Shown: positions 1 to 9,700 of the stretch, in pieces
How the letters are laid out: every line of letters begins with the position of its first letter
Position numbering within the stretch: the stretch's first letter is position 1
From: Chloromonas sp. AAM2
Lineage: Eukaryota; Chlorophyta; Chlorophyceae; Chlamydomonadales; Chlamydomonadaceae
Length of the DNA: 10,671 nt
Assembly (NCBI GenBank): GCA_004335635.1
Contig: QAXH01003009.1
Location: forward strand, 327-10,997
Reading direction: 5' to 3'
Made by a program: the position numbers and the translations under genes
Notes under the pieces: generated by a model
Database searches by the model: none
What the model saw: the letters and a program-made list of their open reading frames with translations, nothing else
What the model was told of the DNA's origin: nothing

Positions 1-69
1 AACTTAGTATGAGCACACTCCTGAAAAAAACTAGTCAAAACTAGTCCCCACAGACAACTGACAGCCTCA

Positions 70-736
70 TCACGGTGCCAGTCCCAAAACTGTCCCAGAA
101 CTGGCAAACTTCTTTTTTTTACGTTGTCTGATGCGTATAACGTCGTCTGCAGAAGTGTGATCACAACTCACCCATGTGGCCTTGCATCTTCCTTTCCGGA
201 TGTGGTAGTTGACAGCGGACAGCGCTTCTTCGGGTGTTATCCCTGCTGCCCTGCTCTTCACTCTGCCGTGATGGTGAAGAGCAAGTGCCTTCAATTTTCC
301 AGGCGAAGTCATCGCCATATCTTGCGCTTGGAGCGCCTGTTGCAAGGTGGTGTTTGTCGTCGAATGCACGACCATGACAGGGTGGCCGAGGAGTACAAGC
401 GGTTCGTCTTCGAACAAATGCATGTGTTCGATCACTTGCGCGACAGGCACAGCGGCTTGTACATCTCGCAACGACCAACCAAAATCTTCTGACATCGGCA
501 CGACGCTGCCTGCGGGCACTGCGGCGCTATCGCCACCAGGTAATGGTGATGGTGGTCGCAACTCGAGGCTTTCCGCGGAAGAGCTGGCTACAAGCACGGT
601 GTTCGCCTTGATTGGTCCGGTCAAAGCGGTCCTGCCGACGTCCGTGCGTCTGAGCCAATGGAAAAATTCCGGCCCAGTAATGGCATGAAAGTCTGCGAGC
701 AAAAGCGGATCAAGAACATCCGCAAGGTTGCGCCGC
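70..736 (-). CDS. Exon 17: long terminal exon with the stop codon
   Basis: The exon is open for 221 codons after a split Arg, ending with TGA at 72-70. The tandem acceptor CTGCAGAG offers two AGs, and only the second (exon start 736) fits exon 16. The opening NLADVLDPLLLADF sits at about the spacing from the last Cys expected in XEG113-like proteins. A later amphipathic region (SLRDVQAAVPVAQVIEHMHL) and a terminal RKGRCKATWVSC resemble the end of that group. A 50-residue Ser/Pro/Gly-rich insert lies between. A sequon NTT and a basic tail (RQRKKKKF) are present. It could start at 770 instead if the optional exon in intron 16 is real. Confidence 0.75.
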
Positions 737-3700
737 CTCTGCAGCACATGGCATGTGCTGGACTGCATGGCTAGAAGCACGGATCCACTGGGGCATTTTC
801 TGCAAGACATGTGCTGCACACACCTTTAGTGCACGATGGATCCCAGAGCTGTGGCAGAGCCAGTACATATCGCTGCTTCTCCCACCAGCCATCTGGCACC
901 TCAGACAGTCGTCTCTGAAGGCCCACAGCCCTGGGCAAAGACGTCATGTCTGGCCCAGTTTCCATTGCATCTGACGTGTCCGGCTCCAGTATTGTGGGTG
1001 GTATGACGGGCTGCTGCATGGCAGTGCCTCCTGACGTGAGCTGGGCTCTCAACCGCCTGGCCCAACCACCAACCAACTCGCCACGCTGGTCCACAGCAAG
1101 TGTCATGGGAAGCGGATACCTGCACACATTGATGTGGTGACTCCTTCCACCATGCGCTTATGGTAAACCAATGCACTTCTGGCCATTGTTCCTGTGCTTC
1201 TCTGTCAACAAACATCAGCAAAGTTTTGCTTGGTTTAGCCATTGATTGGAGCTAAACCCAAGCCACATCCTTTGTGGCCAGGAAACTGCTGGAAACGGCC
1301 AAATCTAACCGCTGCTTCCAAGCCAACGAGTACCCAGCCAGTTGCCTACTACTTAGGCAGACCGTGCCTTCCTCTGCCTTGCAGAAGGTATCATAGGCGT
1401 CCGTTCATGCCATGCCACCCTGAAAGCACCACTGCGGGGGCCAGATGTTGTAAACGGACGTATCTGGCCATTCTCATGTTGCTGCTGATTGTTTTCACCT
1501 GTGCTGCTGTGGCATCTGGGGGAAGCCCTTGGACACGTACGACCAGTGGTATCACTTTCATATACACCATACACTCAGCTCTCGAGCAGTGACTAGCACC
1601 TGTTAGTGAGCGGTGACATGGTATTTAATATGCTCGCTGTACCTGTGTGGTGTGCGCCAGAAGGTGGGTGCGACACATAACTGTGGAGCGGCTTCTGTGT
1701 CCGTTAGCGTGTTAGGATCGTGAACCCATGCTGTCTGACAGGGGAGGCTGGGCAGCACCAATGCACGGTGGCTTAGAAAGGCAACCTGCAAGCAAGGCAA
1801 AGGAAGGCAAAGCCCACAGGTGGTTTGGAATCAGGCGATGTGCCTTGGGCCATGCTGTATGTGCGTGCATAGCAAGCTAAATCAACTGAACCAAAAGTGG
1901 GTTTGAGCCACCAGACGCTGACCGAACAGGTTGAATGACCACCTTCAAGGATGCTGAACGCGTGTGTACATCAGCTACAGAAACATTGAACAGACGCATG
2001 AAAGCCGCACCACCATTACTCAGTTACTACTTTGCTACACGCACTGCGTTATATCAAGACGACCGTCAGAGGACGAAATGTGTGCCTGCCTGATCTATCC
2101 TGAGCAGAAAAGAAGACAAAAAAAAATGAAACAAGGCAACTCAAACTGAGCAGCCCACAGTAGCCTACATTACCTGCGTCATGCCCACAATGATGCTGCT
2201 GAACTCCTCCCAACTGCGTGTCCTTGACAGGTCGATGTCGGGTGACAGGGCCAACACACGCCTGACAAGCTTGTGCATAGCATATGCGTTGGCCAGGCCG
2301 GAGGACTGGGCAACACGTGTGCCAAGGGTCCAGTTGTAACGACCCAGTACCTGCACATCAAACAAGGGCCACAGGCAGGTTTGATGATGCAGGTAACTAG
2401 GATGCCCGGGGGTGGTTGCACATTAAGATCAGTTCAGGTATCTGAACCATGCTAAGCCAGCCTAAGAAGACCAACAAGATCAACTGTATACAGAATCAGA
2501 ATTGTTGTATGTATCAGAATCGGCAGAGGTCTTCCAAAGGTGGATAAACCAGAGCCACTGTTTTCCTAGTGCCTGGGAGAATCCATAAACTCTTGGCACT
2601 GTCTAGGACAACACTGACCAAGTAAGTAAGCATCGGTTTAAGAATCTGAAAATCTGGGACACTGGTCTCAGAGTCTCAGAATCTGGGAAAGGCTTGGCAG
2701 ACAGAATGGTTAGACTGAACAACAATGGACTGACGCTTCACAGCCTACATCTCAGTGTTGGTCACACTGGCCGCTCTGTCTTTTTGAATGATCACAACTA
2801 CTTTGGGTGCAGGTGCCAAGGCTGTCGCTGCACGACCACACCTTGACATGTCATTCCAACTTCTTGTCGCACGTTTCATATGGCACTTTCCACAGAACTC
2901 CAAGAACGTTTGCCTACCTTGCGAATCATGGCCTTGTGTGCCCTGTTCGCCTGCATGTGCCACGAGTGCACATGCCCCAATACCATGGGGCCTTGGACAG
3001 GAGCCCTTGTGCCGAGCACCCAGCCACGTCTCAACGTGCTCAGGCTGCCTGTCAGCCACCTTGGCACTTGAGCCCACGTTTCCTGCATCACGTGGATCAC
3101 AAGCACAAGATATGAGGGCCCCTTATGTAATCAAAAACAAGTATATACACACATGGGTATGATATGGCCATAGTTACAGTACATCAGTGAATCCGATTAC
3201 GTACCTGCAGTATTTGTTTTGGCCTGCCTGCCTAACCTCTGAGCACAACGTATGGCTGAAATAGGCAGCAGCGGGTGAGCAACCAGCGACCAGCGGCACC
3301 GAGTTACAGCACATGGGCCTCATGGGCCTCATCAGCTCCCATGGGCACTGAACTACAGCACATGGGCCTCATGGGCCTCATCAGCTCCCATGGGCACTGA
3401 ATTACAGCACATGGGCCTCATGGGCCTCATCAGCTCCCATGGGCACTGAGTTACAGCACATGGGCCTCATGGGCCTCATCATGACAGTTACAGCTCATGG
3501 GCCTTGCATCAGCTCCGGCGTGCCACCAGCCAAGAGCATTGCAGGGATCTGCCTGATACAATGTGCCACAGCACGTGTTTGCTCTACGTGTTTGTAACAA
3601 GGACACTGAAGCTGGAACATTGTGGCAACCATCACACGGTGACAATATAACGAGAAATGCGGCGGCAAGCTTTAGCTGGTCAAGGATGAAAGCTTTCGTA

Positions 3701-6700
3701 TTTCTTCGTTGTTCTTGTATCTGTGTCTCCCAACTGCACTAATAACCAGCAGTCCTTTGTAAAGTAGGCATGACACTGTTCGACTCGAGCCATCTACCGT
3801 TCGACTTGTTGGACAATACAGATGTTAGACGACGCTCACCTGTGGCACGCTTTCTTCATAGTAAATCCATGCATTGTCGTTGTTAACGTTGGGTGAGTCG
3901 AACTTGGGCCCCAGCAGCTTGACCAGTGGGTCTTCCCCCTGTGGCAGGGGTCTCCCCTCAGGCCACCAGGGACAGTCTGTGGGGCACAGGGCAGGGGGAG
4001 GAGGGGGTAAAGGCTGGGACCAGGTCATGGTACGCAACACGTTGATCGCAGTCAGGATGAGTTTTATTGACAGTTTGTTTGGCTCAAGACCTGATACCCC
4101 AGATAATCATCTGGCGCAAGCAGTTGACAGTTGAAACAACATATCGCACATAAAAGGTTCTTACACCAGGCTGCAGGCAGGCGTGTCCCTTCCGAGCTTC
4201 ATGCTGAACTGCGATTTATGCACTCGCCTGGGCAGTCCTCCTTGAGCTGTTGGGTGAAGGCCGCACTGAGATTGCCGTGCTCCAAAGGAGCGAACCTACA
4301 GCCAAAGGTGTCAGCGACAGGCGAGTGGTGAGTGAGGTGGGTGGATAAAGCATGGCGCAACAGGTCGGTCAACAGGTCGGTCAACAGGTCGGGCAACAGG
4401 TCGGTCATGCACTGACAATAAAAGCCAAGAATGAGGGAGGTCAACGCCCGTCGACACTGCATGGCCAACGCTTGTCGCCACGGGACGGCCAACGCCCGTT
4501 GACACGGCACGGCCAACGCCCGTCAACACGGCACGGGCGCAGCTGGTCGAAACGGCTCGGTCAGCGCTTGTCGACACAGCACGGCCAACGCTGGTAGACA
4601 CAATCCTTTGCTGGCTTGCTCATGGGCTGAGATGTAACCAATAACGTGTTGCAGGCTCTCCTAGTATCCAGTCCAGGCACTGCAACCTACCTTCCACCCA
4701 GCTCCTCTGGATAACCCCATGCTAGATTGGGCACTGTGAGGTTGCCAATGGTCATCTGGGTGTCGTATCCGGGTACAAACTTGACCTTGATTGAGTCTAG
4801 GAACTGCTGTGTGGGGGGGACCTGCACCCACGACAAAGCAGCTTAACTATCATCAGAGTGTGCAGCCTTGGCTAATGAACACCATCTGATCCCAAGCAAG
4901 CAAAATCTGGAAAACAACCGGCGCCTGAGCTAATGCGTTGCTGCCAGTTCTGCTGCTGATGGAATGGTGTGTCCCTTGTCAGCAGAGCAGCCAGGAACGG
5001 AACCACAGCACACCTTGCTTTTATTCAGAAAACGATCAGTGCTTTCATAGTCTCAAGCGTGCATGCTCAATCCATTGTCCCGTGCACTTATGACAGCCGT
5101 GAACGTGCACATGCCATGAAGTGCAAGTGACCTGGCAGTCACTGGAAAGCAGCAGAGACAGAGAATGCATACAAGACCATGCCCGAGAAAATCAACCTGC
5201 CTGACGTTGGACTAAGCACAGATGCCGTTGCACCCGATGCACACAGTACGTGGCCACTCGCTTGCCCAAACCAGTCCTCCGTCCGTCCTCCGTGCAAATC
5301 ATCTGCCTGTCACTCTGTCAGCGGCTCACCGTTAGCACTCGTGTGCGGATGTGGCCTGCAGAGAGGCCGAAGATGTTCTGACTGGCCTGCTGCGCAGTGA
5401 TGGTGTTGCCGGCTCGAGTGACAAATGTGGCACCCTGCTTGCAGCTATCCAGGGCGTTGGGAAACACAGGCCTGCCCACCACTGCAGCTACCAGAGCGTC
5501 CATGAGGATTGTCTGCATGCACGTGGTCAGCACATGGGGACCACGTGGGGATCACGTGGTCAGCACATGGGGATCACATGGGGATCACGTGGCTGGTGTG
5601 TGAGGATCACATGGAAGGGAGGAAAGTGTGCATCAGGTAGTACTGGGGCACAGAAAGCCAAAGAGGACATGTGACAAAGCTTCAACTGCCACATTTGATC
5701 TGTGAGCGCTGCAGACAGGCGCATGCGTCCACCCCTGCCACGAGCTATGAGCCTGCAGCTGCAGGGCCATGCAGCCAAGCACTGCAGCCGTATGCACCGG
5801 TCAACTGTTTAACACCATGTACATTTCGGTTACCTGGTCAAACGATAGGCAGTTGCGTATCTCTTTGGTCCACTCAGAAATGTACTTGTAGCCGTCGTCT
5901 GCCCGTCTAAAACAAAAGAGCAGCAAAGAAAATTTCAGGCGACAAGTAAGGTCCATCAACTTTCCATCAGCTGTCCAGCAACTTGTCATCACATGAGCTT
6001 GCACAGAATGATTATACAATTATGTTGTCTCCTAGTGCTGACGTCCTCTCCCAGCATACGTTTTCACTGAAAACAGGTGCTTCATATGTTACATACACTG
6101 CCTTGAGGCAATGCATACACTTGACAGTGCAGCAAGCATGTATCATGCCCATGTGCCCCACCTGAGAGTGCTCATGGCCACCTGCTTGAACACCCATGAC
6201 ACTGGGCCGTCAGGGCGGGCGTTCTGAACCTGTGTGACACAAGGAGAAGGGAGGCATGAGACTTGCTTGAGCGGCCATGCAAAGACCATAAGGACCGGAA
6301 TGCAACGTGGCAGACGTACACATGCACTTGCTTGCATGGTCGGAGCATGGGCATTCATACAAAAATAATGTGTACGATACATTCATACAAAGAGAACGCG
6401 TATGATTACAAAACATTGGCTCAGGCCTCAATAGTCTTTGGTTGCGGGACACACGGGTTTTGTGCACGTTGAGACATCTGAAGGAATCTGAGAGGTACCA
6501 AGACGATGTGAACGACATGCCTTGCTGCACTGGCCAGGTGCCGATGCGTGTGATATTTGCTTATGGTGTAAGAAGGTTCATTTGCGACAAGACTGGTGTC
6601 CAGGGCCACACAGTTGCTCTGCCACCACTCACATACATGAAGCCTCCGCTGTTGTTGAACACACTGCCACCACTTACATACATGAAGCCTCCGCTGTTGT

Positions 6701-9700
6701 TGAACACACTGCCACCACTTACATACACAAAGCCTCCGTTGTTGTTGAACATACTGCCACCACTTACATACATGAAGCCTCCGTTGTTTTTAAACACACT
6801 GCCTCCCTCTGGCACGGTAAACATCTGAAATCGCAGACAATTTAGTGCAATTGACGTGCAGATTGGCCAACACAAAGCAATGGCCACAACTAGATCCACA
6901 ACAAATTTACTCGAGACCAATGGTGCAGATTATCATGAGCAGCTCCAGGACATTCACTGCATGATACCATTCCTGTCATTGCTGCATGTGGGCCCCTCTT
7001 CTCCACTACGGAAGTACCTGTGGTGATGCGGCAACAAACGTATCCAGTGCTGAGCTGCTGAGCTTGAAAGGCCCTTCAAACAAACTATCTGAACATGCAT
7101 GCATTAAAGCCATGACTACACCAGCGTGCAAGGCAGCACCTGCGTGTCTTACATACTTGCATTGCTTACCTCCTCCCCCGCCCCGCCGTCTTACATGTTT
7201 GATGCAGTGCCTACCTGAATCTGGTTGAATGGCGCTGATTTGAAATGGATGTAAGGATCTCTGAACCACATGAAGTCAGTGTCAATGCTCATGATGTTGT
7301 AGCCAAGCCTGCAAGGCAAGTCGAGGCAGGGGTTGTGCAAGGCAGCACCAGCGCATCAGGGAGGGAAATCAAGGAGGGCATGCCTTCACAAGTGCCAAAT
7401 GAAAGTGCTAGCAAGACAAATTTGACACAACAGCACATGCAGTCCCATATTGAGCCAGTCTGCCACAAGACAGCTTCACAGCATGTGCTCGTCACAGACC
7501 ATGCAAGCCTTTCCCTGGCTTGTCTTGATGCCATCCGCCTGTGCCAGGGCAGTCGCGCCACATGCATCAGCCATTGCCACCTCACCTGCTTGCCCGTGCA
7601 ATCATCTTCCAGCGGTTGTGCCACAGCGCCTCCTCGTTTGCTGCGGCAATCACTAACATTCAGGGTGGCGTGTTGCAAGGGAGAAGACACCAAAGCAAGC
7701 AGCAAACCATTCAAGAGCTGAAGGCAGCAAGCAAAGCCAGATGTGTCCTGAGTTTGCGCACAACAGTGCTTGGCACAGTAGTGTCCAAGAGACGCCTTTT
7801 ATGCTCAATTATGGCCAACACCCTAACACACCATTTCTAGATCAGACCAGTTCTAGATCTGGTTTCGCAGCTCCCTCTGGTTTAGATACAAGGTCGTGTT
7901 GTGGGGAACACATTGCGGCCCAGGGGCCCTGTGCGCCGACTGCAACACGAAACTGTGAATGTTTGGCATATGGCTGTCCGCTTCTCTTCTGCATGCGTCG
8001 CTAATGTCACAGCATCGCATACCTTCCCAACCTCAGCCTGTTTCAGTCACCAGCGTTTCAAGCAGATCACCTCTCTGGATGTGCTGCTGATACCATACAG
8101 CTCCGCATGTACTAATAATACTATGTACCAATAACGCACTGTGCGACCCGCGCTCTTTGAACACACCCACCAAGCACATACCCAGGCAGATCGCTCGAGT
8201 CCCACACACAGTTGACAGCATCAAACGTATTCAACTGCAAACACAGCAGGGCACAAGTGCACGGCGGGTCATGTGCCGTGCAAGCCGAGCATTGCCAGAT
8301 GGTTTGTTTTCCAAATGTCAGTGCTGTCAACTGGCAAAATGCAGTATTACAAACAGATCACAGCGTGGCACATGTGGTCACAGAACGAGCAGGGCATGCT
8401 GCAGGCAGCAGTTGTTCTGCAAGGCGAGCACAGTCACAAGGTGACACAGCACATTGTGTTAGTACCAGTAAAGCTCGGTCAAGCAGGGCAGTTTCCCTGA
8501 TACTGTAACATCCTGTTCTCTTCTCCCTGCTGTGTTATACTGAACACTCGGTGGCAAGAACGGAAAAGCACAGCAAGAGCCAGGGATGCTGGAAACTCAT
8601 CTTTACTGCCTCACGTGGATACTGCACAGAAAGAAACGGCTCCACGTGACTGCTCGCTTGCACATGCTGTCGCACCTGATTGCATGATGCCTCGTCGCTG
8701 GTAATGAACAGATGGTGTGCGTAGCCCATGTCTTGCAACTCCCCATGCAACTGCAGCGCCTGCAGCATACACAACAAATCATGCGTCTGTGTGTGCATGG
8801 CTGCACTAAAGAGGATAGAAAAAAGAGCGAGCGTACGTGCTGGCCATGATGGCTGCCATGACCAGGAAGGTGTAAAAAAGCTGTGTTCTTGCAAAATCTG
8901 CAGCTTTGGACAACCCAATAGTGACTCGTGCTTTGGCATGACTACAATGGTCATGGACTGTTGCCTGATGCACCTCCAAATGCATATCTGTGCCTAAGTC
9001 CAAATGCATATCTGTGCCCAACACCACGGTTCTTCCAAGGGTTGCCGAGATTCCCGTCTGGTTTCCTGTCCCAGTGAAAAGCTTCCTGCTGTCTACGCAG
9101 GAAAATCCTGCACCCAGGCCTTGAGTTTTCCTGCCACGGTAGGAGTAGCCTGCCAAATTCCCCATCTGCCCTACAAGTTGCTTCAGAACCATGCAAAGTC
9201 ACATTACTCGTCATCTTCACCATCAGTTTCTTTGTTTTCCGAAACCACCCAGGCTTTGAAGGTAGGGTTGGGTAGGATTGCAAACAGAAGCGGACTCACA
9301 GGATTATGACATGGCAGGAATGCCACCTCAAAGACCTCCTGCCTTAGCGGCAGGAACCGGCCAGCTGAACCCCCTTGAATCTCCTGTCTCACACCCACCT
9401 GGTCTGCCCACAGCTGGTCCTGTTCACTGAGTTGGAAGATGGTGATGACAAGCTCTTTTCTGAAAGTAACCGCCTCTAGCATGGCCCGCAACTGGGCACC
9501 TGTAAGCATTGTGCAACGACTGGCAGAGCCGTCTGAAGCCAAGCTCTTGCCTAGAGACCTCTTGTCTTGTCAAGGTTCTGTTTGCATGGTTGTTGTAAAC
9601 AGAGTTCAGGTTTGTTTAATGGTGCTTGACACCAAGGACGCGTCTAATGGCTGGTAAGCCCAAGCATCTGTTGTGCTACAATCTACCTTAATTGTTGTGC

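Noticed and set aside
1432..1460. Purine-rich tract followed by TGTTGTAAACGG, resembling a retrotransposon polypurine tract and LTR start
   Set aside because: No second LTR copy, primer site or coding remnant is found in the window.
2745..3162. Several overlapping frames on both strands
   Set aside because: They are shadows of exon 14. Only the third minus-strand frame has both splice sites and fits the neighbours.
3301..3480. CRISPR-like array
   Set aside because: The units are directly contiguous with no unique spacers, in a eukaryotic intron. It is an ordinary tandem repeat.
6442..6828. Plus-strand open frame with a repeated Pro-Pro-Leu-Thr-Tyr pattern
   Set aside because: It is the complement of exon 7 and its 45-base repeat. 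The minus strand has the splice sites and the family match.
7289..7714. 141-codon minus-strand frame
   Set aside because: It overlaps exon 5 in a different frame and runs through intron sequence. The short exon 5 frame has the conserved motif.
8051..8086. Mini-exon encoding STSREVICLKRW
   Set aside because: It joins exon 4 in phase, but continues to exon 5 only through a poor acceptor (AACGAG). The direct exon 4 to 5 junction is simpler and in frame.
8806..9192. 128-codon minus-strand frame
   Set aside because: It lies in intron 2 and includes the 24-base duplication. It has no family similarity and no phase-compatible splice sites.
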